DNA of 64,000 nt, from contig CM042089.1 in assembly GCA_023512835.1 (NCBI GenBank), positions 52,385,427 through 52,449,426 of the forward strand, written 5' to 3'. A program made the translations under genes and the position numbers. Each line of letters opens with the position of its first letter. Within the stretch, counting starts at the first letter, position 1. Source of the DNA: Taxillus chinensis (lineage: Eukaryota; Streptophyta; Magnoliopsida; Santalales; Loranthaceae). Positions 11,240 to 22,800 of this stretch are shown in pieces. The notes under the pieces were generated by a model, which saw nothing but the letters and a program-made list of their open reading frames with translations, ran no database searches and had not been told where the DNA came from.

Positions 11240-12694
11240 TTAAGATTGTTCGTCCTCGAACAAGTCTGGGTGCTGCTCACGCATCACGGACTCACGTTCC
11301 CATGTCTCCTCCTCAATGCCACAATGCTGCCACAGCACGCGAACCAAAGGAATAGCATGACCACGCAAAAGCTTCTCTCGCCGATCTAGGATACGGATAG
11401 GGGCCTCAACAACGGACATGTCATCCTCAATGTCTAATGTCCCCCAATCGATCACATGAGTGGGGTCAGGGTGATACTTACGCAACTAGGACACGTGAAA
11501 CACGTTGTGCACTCGACTCAGCCGCGGTGGTAACACTAACCGGTAGGCCACAGGCCCCACACGATCCAGAATCTCAAAAGGACCAATAAACCGCGGAGAT
11601 AGCTTGGAACCTCGCCCAAACCGTCGATGTCCACGACGTGGAGAAACACGAAGAAACACATGATCACCAACAGAAAACTCCAAAGGTCGCCGCCGCTGAT
11701 TCGCATAAGATTTCTGCCGACTCTGAGCTGATAACAAACGCTGACGAATCAACTTAACCTTCTTGGTAGCCTCTTGAACCAACTGCGGTCCCAAGAGAGC
11801 TGTCTCCCCCACCTCGGTCCAACACAAAGGTGATCGACACGGCCGCCCATACAACGCCTCAAAAGGAGTCATCCCAATGGATGCCTGATAACTGTTATTG
11901 TAGGCAAACTCCACCAAAGGAAGGTGAGTTGCCCACGAACCCCCAAAATCTAACACACAGGCCCGTAACATGTCCTCCAACGTCTGATTCGTCCTCTCTG
12001 TCTGGCCGTCAGTCTCAGGGTGAAAGGCTGTACTCAAGTGAAGCTTGGTCCCCATAGCCTCCTGCAAACCTGCCCAAAAACGGGAAGTGAACCTCGAATC
12101 CCGGTCAGAGACAACCGATGATGGTACCCCATGCAGTCTCACAATCTCGTTCATGTACAGTTGACTCAAGGTCCCAATAGAGTCCCGCTCGCGAACAGCC
12201 ATGAAATGGGCCGACTTTGTGAGTCGATCCACAATCACCCAAATCATATCTTTCGTCCCCGTGGTGGGTGGAAGACCAGTCACAAAATCCATCGCTATGT
12301 GGTCCCACTTCCACTCCGCTATGGGCAATGGCTGTAACATGCCCGCCGGCCGCTAATGCTCAGCCTTCACCTGCTGACACGTGAGGCACCGCGAAACAAA
12401 GGCAGCTACATCGCGTTTCATCCCAGGCCACCAAAAATGTGCCCGAAGCGCATGGTACATCTTCGTACCCCCTGGATGCACAGCAACTCTAGATTGGTGA
12501 AACTCCCTCATCACCTCATCCCTGAGGGAAGAAGCCACTACCAACTGCCCCTGAAATGACAACTCATGCTCAGGACCCTCTGTCCAGTCCTCAGATAGCT
12601 CCCCAGCCTCAATACGGGCACGGAGAACCTCACACTCAATGTCACCCAACTGTTCCTCCCGGACGCGCTGGTACAACTCAGGCACAATCACCAA
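11240..12694 (-). pseudogene. Tekay integrase with C-terminal chromodomain-like tail
   Basis: The H2C2 zinc-binding part ends in CLTCQQVKAEH (about 12353-12480). A TAG at about 12350-12352, where a Gln is expected, precedes the core. The rve core has Asp in [13 protein letters not shown], Asp in VVSDRDSRF and Glu in [17 protein letters not shown]. After [10 protein letters not shown] and the [10 protein letters not shown] segment, a stop at 11486 precedes the last 80 residues, which include a chromodomain-like VRVLWQHCG...EETWERE motif. In chromoviruses this tail targets integration to heterochromatin. Confidence 0.88.
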
Positions 12695-12730
12695 AGGACT
12701 CAGGACTGTCCCACTATCACGAACAACAGG

Positions 12731-13270
12731 CTACAGCTGCAACATCACCAACTGCTCCATCAGCTTCCACTCTCTCACGGCCACCTCAGCTTTCCCTTTT
12801 CTGCTCAACGCGTCAGCCACAACATTACCCTTGCCCGGGATATAGGCAAGAGTAAAGTCAAAGGTCTGCAAATACTCCACCCATCTCCTTTGCCTCAAAT
12901 TCAAGTCCTTCTGAGTAAAGATGTACTGAAGGCTCTTGTGATCTGAGAACACCACAAACTTCTCGCCCAAGAGGTAATGCTGCCAACTCTTCAGGGCGAA
13001 GATGACAACCGCTAACTCAAGGTCATGAGTAGGATAATTCTGCTGATGAGGCTTCAGCTGCCTTGACCCATAAGCCACCACACTGTGCTCCTGCATAAGC
13101 ACACACCCCAAACCAACCCTGGACGCATCACAGTATACCTCATATGGAATATCCTCCCGAGGTAACCTCAACACCGGTGCAGTGGTCAAACGGGTTTTGA
13201 GAGTCTCAAACGCCTGCTGACACTTGTCAGTCCAATCAAACTTCACGCCCTTCCGAGTCAACGCTGTCAT
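12731..13270 (-). pseudogene. Tekay RNase H
   Basis: Gypsy RNase H with [47 protein letters not shown] and the closing VADALSRK. It degrades the RNA strand of the cDNA hybrid. A stop at 12731 and a frameshift at its junction with RT near 13270 break the polyprotein. Confidence 0.9.
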
Positions 13271-13846
13271 AGGAGCGCCAAACGGGAGAACCCCTCGACA
13301 AAACGACGATAGTACCCCGCCAAGCCAAGAAAACTACGGATCTCAAAAACGTTGGTTGGCCTCGCCCACGATGCCACGGCCTCAATCTTGGCTGGGTCCA
13401 CCCTAACTCCCTCAGCTGACACCACATGGCCAAGAAAGTGAACCTCCTGCAGCCAAAACTCACACTTTCTAAACTTAGCAAACAGCTGTTGGTCCCTCAA
13501 GGTTTGCAACACTGTTGCCAAGTGCTCCACATGCTCCTTCTCGGTCTTGGAATACACCAAGATATCGTCGATAAACACCACCACGAACGAGTCTAAGTAT
13601 GGGGCAAAGACCTGGGTTCATCAAATGCATGAACACCGCTGGCGCATTAGTGAGCCCGAAAGGCATCACGACCCACTCATAATGCCCATACCTGCACCGA
13701 AAAGTCGTCTTAGGGATGTCCTCCTCCCTAACCCCGAGCTGGTGATACCCCGACCGTAAATCTATTTTGGAAAACCACCGGGCCCCACTCAATTGGTCAA
13801 ACAGGTCATCTATCCGAGGCAACGGGTACTTATTCTTCACAATCAC
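13267..13846 (-). pseudogene. Tekay reverse transcriptase
   Basis: Contains [42 protein letters not shown] and the catalytic [12 protein letters not shown]. The frame changes near 13600 (after VFMHLMN) and again at 13846 where it meets the protease frame, so RT is split between two frames. The catalytic Asp pair itself is present. Confidence 0.9.
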
Positions 13847-15071
13847 CGAATTCGGCTTCCGTAGTCGATGCAGAGACGAAGTGTGCCATCGGCCTTCTTA
13901 GCAAAGAGCACCAGGAGCACCCCAAGGTGAGGTACTCGGTCCGATATACTCTTGGCCCACCAACTCCTCGATTTGCCTCTGCGGCTCCCTCGGCTTGGCT
14001 GGCCCCATACGATACGCTACTTGGGAAATCGGACCCGTCCCCAGGCACCAACTCAATGGTGAACTCCACACTCCTCTTAGGTGGCAAACTCCTCAACTCC
14101 TCAGGAAAAACATCCCGAAATTGGTCCACAACAACGGGCCACACCCTCTTTTCCACCTTACCCTCCTCAGCAAAGGTCAGGGCTGCCAACCTGTGGGTAA
14201 TGGCACCCCACTGGTCCATCACCGGCCCGGCCCGACTCGCCTCACAGTCCCACTCCCCCTGCAGGGTGCAAGAGGTCCCTGCAGGTGTCACGAAGGATAC
14301 ACGCCGCCGGTAACAGTCTATCTTGGCTTGGAAAGCCATAAGCCAATCTATACCCAAGATCAGGTCAAAAGTACGCAAGGGCATCACATGCAAGTCAAAA
14401 CTCAGCTCCACCTCGCCTATGGTTAACACACAGTCACGACACACTCGCCGTACCTCAATCCTACCCCCCACTGGAGACTCAACAACTAGGGGCTTCGCTG
14501 CCTCCACACAAGCTAACCCCAAGCTATCTATCACAAGTTCAGCAACAAAAGAACACGATGCACCCGTATCGAAGAGAACAAAAGCTAATGTATGGGAGAT
14601 CAAAAGGGTACCTCTGACCACCGATGGTCCTGCTCCACCCTCAGTTGGTGGGGGTGGTAGCTCAACCTCCTCTTGGTACGTCGCCTCCAGCGCAAACACC
14701 CATCCTTGGCCCGGGCCACTGGTCGGCTCACTCACTGGACGCTTCCCGCTAAGGTTGCCTCCAGCCTCAGTCTGCTGCCGCTCCGGCCTCCCCTGGGGTC
14801 GGGTCTGACTGGATCCTGCCTGGCTGGCCTGCCACTGACGAGCTGGTCTCTCAGCTGGTGCACGGAAGCTAGCATCACTCCTCACGCTGGATGCCATGCC
14901 CCCCGCTCCCCTGTTGCCACTCCTGCAAACCCGGCGCAAATGGCCCTCTCGTCCACAGTTGTTGCATCGCCAGTCTTTCTTGGGGCACTCCCCTTTGAAG
15001 TGACCCTGCTCCACAGCAGTGACAGCTGCTAGGTAGACTCCCAGATGGACCACCCTGTCTTCCGCCGCCAA
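13830..15071 (-). pseudogene. Tekay zinc knuckle and aspartic protease
   Basis: Begins in the nucleocapsid part with a zinc knuckle CNNCGREGHLRRVC, preceded by the frameshifted end of another knuckle (GHFKGECPKKD). The protease has the classic FDTGASCSF active site (about 14550-14580) and ILGIDWL. It continues to the RT N-terminus, where the frame is lost near 13950. It would cleave Gag-Pol. Confidence 0.88.
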
Positions 15072-16032
15072 AGGTGAACCTCCCGGGGTTCATAGATGTT
15101 TGACCCCGACTGCGAAAAGAACTGCTATCCCTCTCCTCCGTCTTGAGCCTCTTGGACCCTGCATCTCGATCAGGCCCACTCTGCAACTGGCGACCCTGAT
15201 GGGCCTGCCTCCCATCATCCAGCTCTCTCTCGGCTATACGGGCCGTCTCCACAGCCTCAGCATAGGTCCTCAAGCGTAGAATTGCCACCCTCTGCCTAAG
15301 GGCTGGCCTAAGGTCCAAAGTGAACTTGTGGGCCTTCAGGTCCTCCCTTGCCACAGTCTCAGGAGCAAACCTACTCAAGCTCCGGAACTCCCGCTCATAC
15401 TCAGGTACCGTCCTGGATCCCTGCTTCAAGCTACCGAATTCTTCCCTCTTCTGCCATCTCACTGATTCCGGGAAGAACTCATCATGGAAGAGTTGCAAGA
15501 ACTCCTCCCAAAGCATGAGTTGCACCGCACGGCTCCCTGCGACACTTGTCCACCACTCCAAAGCATCCCCCTCCAGCTGCCGAATTGCCAGTTGCACCTT
15601 ATCCTCTTCCCGGGGCAGGAGAAAGGAGAACACATGCTCGATCTGCCTCAACCACTGCTCAGCTACCACGGGATCTCCTTCCCCCTTAAATCGCGGAGGT
15701 TGTTCCTTTCGGAACCGTGTCACCACGTCATCCTCTGCACGAGTTGGTACACCACCCAGCGAACTCTCACGCTCACGAGGCAGCTCTCCTACTAGTGGTG
15801 GTGGTGGTGGTGGTGGCACCACCTACTGTGCTGCCATCTCACGGCGCACCTCCTCCCGAACGTCCTGCCAGAGTCCCTCCCGTAGCTCTCGTACCTCCAG
15901 CCGGATGCCTTCTCGTAGCTGTGCCAGCAACAACGCATGCCCTCCAACGGACGGTCCCGCACCCGGACCCTCATGGGCAGATGACTCATCAGCCACAGCC
16001 CCGGACGCACGTGTCACTCTCCTCGGCGGCAT
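14875..16032 (-). pseudogene. gag: Tekay gag
   Basis: The probable start is the ATG at 16032 (MPPRRVTRAS). A TAG near 15825 separates the first 69 residues from the rest and replaces a likely Gln. The body has the Retrotrans_gag pattern (QWLRQIEHVFSFL, ALEWW, WEEFLQLFHDEFFPESVR, VPEYEREFRSLSRFAP). The frame drifts after about 15080 near the zinc knuckles. Forms the capsid. Confidence 0.87.
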
Positions 16033-16426
16033 TCTTACTACACGAAGTAAGAAACACAACATCAAAACAATTTTTATAATCTATCGCGTCACTACCTCTA
16101 CCCCACTGATCAATTCCACTATCACATGACATTACACACATACATTGCATCAATCACATTGCACAGTTCAGTACACATTGCCAAACAAATCAGAGTTGCA
16201 CATTTCACTTAATCATATGATCTTATCCACAGTTTAGCATACATTCACAGCAAATGCAACTAATGCCCTAATGCCAATGCATGCAAATCCTACCACAAGA
16301 CTGGACTAACCTAAGTACACCTTGGAGGCTCAAAGAGGACCATATTGATCAGGCATGTCCCTCCAGGCTCCTCCAAAGGACTTAGGATAACCAGGTCCAC
16401 CCACTACCCTAGGCCAACTAGACCAT
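16033..16426 (-). other. Tekay 5' untranslated leader
   Basis: Between primer binding site and gag start; I see no coding sequence or other feature in it. Confidence 0.7.
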
Positions 16427-16438
16427 GCTCTGATACCA
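16427..16438 (-). other. Tekay primer binding site (initiator Met tRNA)
   Basis: On the - strand TGGTATCAGAGC, complementary to the 3' end of plant initiator tRNA-Met, three bases from the 5' LTR. Minus-strand cDNA starts here. Confidence 0.93.
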
Positions 16439-16441
16439 TAT

Positions 16442-17543
16442 TGTCACGCCCCGGATTTCCAACCCGAGGAAACCGGTACGTGACTCCCCTTTTACTCACA
16501 CGGAGGGCAAAGGGGTTAGGTACAAGAATATTACATTTTAAACATCCACCACACATTCAAGAAAGTAATGTTCATCAAAGCAATCCAAACCAGTTTATTA
16601 CAACAAAATCCTTTCCAAATCCCATCCCCACTGGGGTTACATCAATTCCCATAAAAAAAACAAAACATAAATGGAAGAGAGTAAAATAATTATGGTCTTC
16701 CACCTTGGTGTATCCACCTAACGCCTGTAAGTCCTTGGAAAACAAGCAAACACAGTAGGAGGGGTGAGCAACCACAGCTCAGTAGGGATCAAGTCTCCCC
16801 AACCCTTCCCTTGCTCCTAGCGGCTACATGCATGTGCACAGGTGTAGTGACGTGACAGTATTAGGAAAAAGAAAATAAAACATCACACAAGTGGGCGTAA
16901 CCCCAGCCCCAGCCACACTGGCTAACAAAACACATCTCAAGCAAGTAATTTAACCGCCTCTTCAGGCCACTGATTTAACCGCCTCTCAGGCAAAGTAGTT
17001 TAACCGCCTCTTCAGGCCACTGGTTTAACCGCCTCTCAGGCAAAGTAGTTTAACTGCCTCTTCAGGCCAGATAGCACAGTCATGCACACAACACACACCA
17101 CGGTCACTCAAGCATAAAACCAAACACTTGGTGTGCACCCGTTCACAAGTGCACAAACCTAGCCATTCAGGTCATAGAACAAACACCCAGCATACATACA
17201 TACACTAAATCACAAGTCCAGCCACACAGACATATTACCAAACACGTAATGGCCATAAACACACAGCTATACTCACACAGGCATTTCATCGAACATATAG
17301 CATGTAACAACAGAATCACACCAAAATGCCACTGAAGGCCAACATCCAATAGGAGATCACACCTATATGGATTACATATGTATATATAAACAGATATAAC
17401 TCTACAATCTGCCCTAGAACCCTAGGACAGAGGAGGATTTAGGAAGAACAGAACCCCTACCTTGTATGTTCTCCTGCTCCCGTTTCCACGCAAGACTCCA
17501 ACCACCCACGCAAGACGCTCCGGCAGCCACCAAAAGCTCTCCT

Positions 17544-17578
<35 letters not shown>

Positions 17579-18276
17579 ACGGCTGGTGGAGCAACAAACC
17601 CTAAACCTAAAACAGAGGGGCTTCTCCTCCTTATATAGACAACACAACATCAAAACGACGTAGTTTTGATTAAGTGAATCCCAAAGATCAAAACGACGTA
17701 GTTTTGATGGAACAAGCTATGACCTTCCCACATCCATACACACCAAAATATTCACAATTCCAACATGGTCCTTTGGGAAAAGATGATTAGAATGACAAAA
17801 CCAAGATAACCATGCAAAAACATGCTTGCACGCCAATTTGAATGCCAATTCCCCAATTGACGTGCAGCTCCAAATGCACTCAAACTTCACCCCAAGCCTC
17901 CTTGCATCTCCAAATGCTCTGAAATGTAGAGGTCTAGGAAGCAAAAATATGCTTGCACGTGAAATGGGTGAATTCACGTGCAGCTCCAAATGCTCTGAAA
18001 TTTCTGTGGTAGATAGAGGACCTCATTCTAAGAAACTTTTGTTCTTGCATGCCAATTATTTGAGGCCATCTACTAGGTCAAAAGTGAGCTCCAAGATCAA
18101 CCAAAACAGCTTAAAACCGCCTGTATACGCATAGCATCTTCCTAGGGCATAAAGGTACGTTATCACTTGTCACATGCACCTCCCAAAAGTCTCCTCTTGG
18201 GCTCATCTCTTACCTCAAACTTGTGCACCAACATCCAAGGTGTTTGTGGTTAACTTCATACACACGGGTCATTACA
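16442..18276 (-). repeat. Tekay element 5' LTR
   Basis: Same ends and internal structure as the 3' LTR: TTTAACCGCCTC repeats (about 16947-17070), (CT)n, TATA box 17631-17637 and near-palindromic 22-mers at 17649-17670 and 17687-17708. It has about 15 extra bases near 17910-17924 that copy sequence found some 70 bases further on. Confidence 0.95.
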
Positions 18277-18281
18277 CCGGA
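18277..18281. repeat. Target-site duplication CCGGA, right of Tekay element
   Basis: Right copy of the 5 bp duplication. It shows the element is a single complete insertion in the Ulp1 reading frame of S1. Confidence 0.95.
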
Positions 18282-18969
18282 CTTGACTTGTGTCGACTAC
18301 TACATGACAGTGAAGAAATGGATAATCTTGAGATGACACAGTTCATCTTTGCACAGAAGTCATACCTAGAGAAGCTGCCTCTCCATATCTGCCGAGATAC
18401 ACGGGTGGAACTCTATTTGCTGATCATGCAGGCACAATTCATCGATGATGCCTCCATGATTGAGTTCATACAGGGTCGCAAATATGAAAACTCCTTCTGT
18501 CCATGGAATGAGGTAGACCATGTGCTCATTCCCTATTTGTCAACATCCCCGCACTGGTTTTTTCTCGATATTGACTTCAAGAACCAGAGGATCATCATCT
18601 TCGACTCCAAGCCTACCACTCTACTAATCCATCGACACGAACAATTCCGTGAATTCAATCGCACCCTCACCCGTGTCATGCAGGGATATTCGTATGGGTG
18701 TGGTGGATATCATCTTTCCAAACCAATGGAAATTACTCGAGTCAACCAAGGTGTTCCTGCTTAGGATGATGCTCATAGCTGTGGTTTTTATGTTTGCCAC
18801 TACATTCGCATCCTGACCACCATCGGCTTCTCTGCCCTCATGCCTAAATTTGATCATGTGAGCAGTCGAGTTGCCTCGTTACATTTGACTCCTGCTCAAC
18901 TCCTGCGCGAGTAAACCGCTATTTTTCTGTTTACGCAAAGTGTAAAATATTCTGACTTTAAACCGTAAC
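18282..18969 (+). pseudogene. S1 accessory protein, C-terminal Ulp1/C48 protease domain
   Basis: This resumes the accessory frame after the Tekay element and its target-site repeat. The Ulp1-type core is visible: catalytic His in SPHWFFLDIDF (codon 18552-18554), Asp in IIIFDSK, and Cys in HSCGFYVCHY (codon 18780-18782). The conserved Gln six residues before the Cys is TAG here (18762-18764), CAG in S2. A second stop at 18912-18914 replaces a Gln present in S2; the natural end is near 18969. C48 proteases process SUMO or related ubiquitin-like proteins. The substrate of this transposon version is unknown, and this copy is inactive. Confidence 0.82.
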
Positions 18970-19395
18970 TGTCTTGTACTTTATCTACTTGTACACTGCT
19001 CCTCCTTTTTCCTCTTTCTATGTTTTCTATGTACTTACTTTCAGTCAGTTATATCTTCTGTATGTCTTTGCACTGCTATCTGGTGTTCTGTGCTTTATTA
19101 CATTGCTCCCATGGGATTTTTGTTCTGGTGCTTGTTCCTCACCCCAGAAAGGGGAAGTATCTCTCAGGGGGAGCAACTAGCAAGGTCGTAGGGGGAGTCA
19201 TCTTTGAAAGGAGCCAGATAATGTAGCTTCATGCCTACGGGGGAGAGGAGTGTGCAATTTTTTTTGTAATTTTGATCTCCTCCAAATTTTTCATATGCAA
19301 AGATATTTTCTGTTAATCTAAAATTGCCCATCAAACTCGTAGTCTCAGACTTCATGTATTCACCCGTGGATAGCTTACATTAAATAGGGGGAGAT
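18970..19395 (+). other. S1 3' untranslated stretch with repeated G-tracts and the polypurine tract
   Basis: No coding sequence. Several GGGGGAG tracts occur (about 19167, 19191 and 19239) before the tract AAATAGGGGGAGAT (about 19382-19395) that directly abuts the LTR. The last is the expected plus-strand primer; the others are look-alikes also seen in S2. Confidence 0.7.
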
Positions 19396-21287
19396 TGTTG
19401 GGATTATAGGATTTGATGAAGCTGCCAAACTATAGTCTAAGTTTGGAGACTTGAAGAACCGAAGGTCGTAGGGTTGAAGAGTTGAGTTCGTAGAAGTGAA
19501 ACTATCATAGGACGTATTGGCAAGAGACTCGTAGACTCGTAGACTCATAGGGTCTGGAGACTCAAGGCGAAATAGTAACAGAACATAGTGACTTGTAGAT
19601 CCAGGGTCGAAGGTCATAGAGTCGAAGCACGGAAAAGAGAGTTACTACAAGCAACAATATGATCAGTGACTCGTAGAGTCAAAGAACTCTAAAGAACAGT
19701 AACTCAAGTTAAATAACTTGAAGACTCGCAGCCCATAGAATTGTAGAGTCCCTAACATCACTTAAGTCAATTAACAGAACTTAAACTGCCACTAGACTCG
19801 AGGACTCGTAGAGCCATAGAGTCGAAGCCTTTGAACTCTGTTAAGAAAATAGGACTCGTAGACTCGTAGGGTGAAGGTCAAAGAGTCGATGCTATACAGA
19901 TTGGCAAACCAATGAAACTGTAACTTAGGGGTCGTAGAGTCGTAAACTCAAGGGATACAATTACTCTAAAGAAATTGCCAACCTTACAGACTCGGAGACC
20001 GAAGGCTTAGAGTTATAACTGAAGGGTCGTAGTCATACGGAGACTCAGTTTATAAGAATCTGCGAAAGACTAAGGAAGAAAAATGAAGTCTAAGACTCGT
20101 AGAGTCGAAGAATTTCAGAGCCACTTAGTCAAATAAAGTGAACTGAGAAACCCGTAGGTCGTAGACCTGCGAGCTAGGGTCACAGACTCATAGCTATAAC
20201 AACAGGTAGATTAGGCAGACTACGAAGAAGTCACTTTGAACGCCATTCGAAGAGTCACAGACTCGTAAGTCGGAGACTTCAGTTAATAGAGTGACACAAA
20301 AAACTAATCCAACCTGAGCTCTAGCCTCGGAGACTCGTAGATATTAGTCGTAGACTCGCAGAAACACTGTAAAGCTTGAAGCAAACTTTCACCACTTCCA
20401 ACAGGTTGTAACTGAAATCTTCGAGTCACCAAACCTACAAGGCATCTACCATCAATGCAGACTTACAACCCTAAGCATATTCACTTAGCGATATCTTCAG
20501 CTAGGGTTTGTACAGTAAGACTGTGCCGTCCCGAGCAGTTGAGTGCATTTAATGACACATTAATTGCTACCAACTACCATCCACGGATGAATGGCCAAGA
20601 TCAACTGCATGCTAAATATGCAGTATGGGCATCTGATTTGTAAATCAGAGCAGATCAACCTATCCCCTGACATTCCACATTTTTAGTGGCAGGAAGTCAG
20701 TCTGTCGGGATGGACAACACGGCGTACGAGCACTTTAACCTTTAAAATTATATCTCACACACTTAACGACAAAATCAAGAGCTTAATCTCTCTTTCAAAA
20801 GAAGGGAACACACAGAACACAATATAATGATTCTGACATACTTAATTGAGATAATCTTTTGAAGAATCAACACAAGAGTTCCAACGAAAAAAAAAAAGAG
20901 AGACACTCTGAGAGAAAATTTCCAAAGTGTTGTGTGCCGTGTTGAACCAAGATCAAGATCAAATATTTCAATCTACCATACCTTCTTGCTTATTCAAGAT
21001 CCAGCATAATCATTGGGTCTAATCTATGTGTTGTTTTCCACAATCAGAACTATCACAGATCATTCCTTTCACATCTGAGATCTGTTAAGCAAAGAGCATT
21101 TACTCATATTCCAGATTTGGCTGATAGTTCATTATATCTCTTATTATCACCCATAGTCCATATTGTCATCTTCTCCATTAATACTTCCAAGTTATCCATA
21201 GAAGAATCGAAATCCAGCTAACAGTCTAGCTTCCGCAAACGAAGAAAGTCTATTCACCCCCCCTCTAGACTCACTTTGGGACCTACA
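19396..21287 (+). repeat. S1 3' LTR (1892 bp)
   Basis: Starts TGTTGG right after the polypurine tract and ends CCTACA, the same ends as the S2 LTRs. Its first half (about 19440-20350) is packed with degenerate short motifs built from GACTC, GTAGAGTC and GTCGAAG. A TATA-like TTATATC is at about 20748. The base after 21287 is Tat/Ogre sequence matching Tat-A near 38496, which fixes the boundary. Confidence 0.92.
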
Positions 21288-21449
21288 CGATCGTCTCTTT
21301 CCAATAGGCGTATGATCTCTCCCGGTAGCTCGGGTGTCTCTACCTCATTCTCATCAGCTTCAAACGCTGGCTGTTCCCAGTTTGGACTTTGGTCAAACCT
21401 TAGGCATCTCGTTTCGCTTTCGCATACTATGTTTACATTGACAATGTAC

Positions 21450-21632
21450 CTGCTTATAAGAGAATGACAAGTTGGTAACCAAATATGATATGCATATGTC
21501 ATGAATGGAATACACCATGAAACATTTGAAAAAAGGTACATTTTGTTGGAAAGCTTTTAAGAAAAACAAATGTCCACTTCAAAAGACATTGAAATAGAAT
21601 ACATTAAATCCCAATGACCCCTTAAGCATTAC
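21450..21632 (-). other. Predicted Ogre-type intron in Tat-B
   Basis: On the - strand a GT at 21632-21631 follows CCCATAAT, and an AG at 21451-21450 follows a pyrimidine-leaning stretch ending TTATAAGC. The unspliced frame hits TAA exactly at the donor. The same sites occur in Tat-A (38850 and 38665). Predicted, not shown. Confidence 0.5.
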
Positions 21633-22029
21633 ATTATGGGGAGGTCTATGTTGGTCCAATTGTTCAATGGTTGGTTGGGATCCTCTCGCGCCACCAAAAT
21701 CATCTCGCTCGGTGCATGCTCGTCTATGTCTAGTGCAGCTACAATCCCAGTCTCAGTTTCGGCTTGGCTTTTGTGGATAAACCCTTCACTCTGAAAAGTA
21801 ACATATAAGGAAGGAAAACTCATCTTTTCTTCTTGTGTTGGCCTTTTCTGCAACTTTGCCATTCTGATTTCCCTCCTTTTGGCAGCTTCCCTCTGTCTGT
21901 CGGCTCTTGTAGGTATGTAGCCTAATCCAAACTTCTCGGTATTTTCCTGGATGATTAACGGTTTCTGAATCCCTTGAGCTTTGAATCCTAATCCTTGCCC
22001 TGGTTTGTACCCCTATTTGATCATGGTGG

Positions 22030-22800
22030 CTGCAACCATTCTTGCCGCCTTCGAGAGATAATGGCTTGGGGCAGAAGTGACATTCACCATCTCAAATGCC
22101 CAATAGGAGCATTCTGGTACATCTTCATTATTCTCAACATAAGGGACTGATGCTGGCTTGGTGACGAGGAAACTTGTCTCTCCAGAGATGCAAACAAGTT
22201 AGTCTCCCATTGCAAATTTCATCTTTTGGTGGAGGCTTGACGGCATTGCTCCTGTCATGTGGATCCATGGTCTTCCCAACAAACAACTATAGTATGGCGC
22301 AATATCCATCACCTAAAATTCTACCATAAAGGTAGTTGGTCTAATCAATAGTGGAATGTCCAGAGTTCCCACCACGTCATGTTTTCCTCCATCGAATGCC
22401 CGTACCTTCATCGTATAGGGACATATATAGGATGCGTCGATTGGAAGTTGTTGAAGTATGTGTAAGGGCATAATGTTCAGGGCAGAGCCATTGTCAATGA
22501 GTACTCAGGCTATGTTGTGCTCCTTACACTTGGTTGTGATGTGTAGAGCTTTTATATGTCCCTTTCCTTCCTGGGGCAACTTGTCATCTCCAAAGCTGAT
22601 GACATTGTTCATAATGAGGTTACTAGTGAGTCCATCCACATTCGCCACTGGATGGTCGGAGGAACATAGGCTTGGCTCAGAACCTTCCTTAGTGCTTCCC
22701 GATGAGGTTGGGAATCCATCATTAATGAGAGCAATGAGATGCGAGCTGGTTATCGACTTAACTGATCGACAATATTGTACTCGCTCTACTTCATGAGTTT
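22030..22800 (-). pseudogene. Tat-B protease
   Basis: Matches the Tat-A protease: the active-site segment encodes LIDNGSALNIM (about 22470-22505 on the - strand). TGA just before it stands where Tat-A has CGT (Arg). Further stops are present. A retropepsin-type domain with D-N-G in place of D-T/S-G, as in Tat-A. Confidence 0.72.

Larger units (their letters stand above)
9084..18276 (-). mobile_element. Tekay-type Ty3/gypsy element nested in S1
   Basis: 9193 bp bounded by TG...CA LTRs of 1827 and 1835 bp, with a 5 bp target duplication, PBS, polypurine tract and gag-protease-RT-RNase H-integrase-chromodomain-like order on the - strand. A chromodomain-like tail after integrase places it among the chromoviruses, probably Tekay/Del. 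Both LTRs are very similar, with a few indels, so it is younger than its host element, yet its coding region has stops and frameshifts. Confidence 0.93.
1..21287 (+). mobile_element. SIRE-like Ty1/copia element S1 with accessory Ulp1 gene (5' end outside window)
   Basis: The copia order gag, protease, integrase, RT, RNase H is readable on the + strand from 1 to 4899. It is followed by about 1.9 kb without genes, an accessory gene (6787-9083, continued at 18282-18969), a polypurine tract and a 3' LTR ending at 21287. A Tekay gypsy element (9084-18276) sits inside the accessory gene. Gene order, great length and an extra gene between pol and the 3' LTR fit the SIRE/Maximus lineage; that placement rests on architecture, not a tree. 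S2 on the other strand is a close relative and was used to recognise damage. The 5' LTR and gag N-terminus lie before the window. Confidence 0.88.

Noticed and set aside
15320..16129. Open frame of 269 codons on the + strand.
   Set aside because: Shadow of the GC-rich Tekay gag on the other strand; Ser/Arg-rich without domain.
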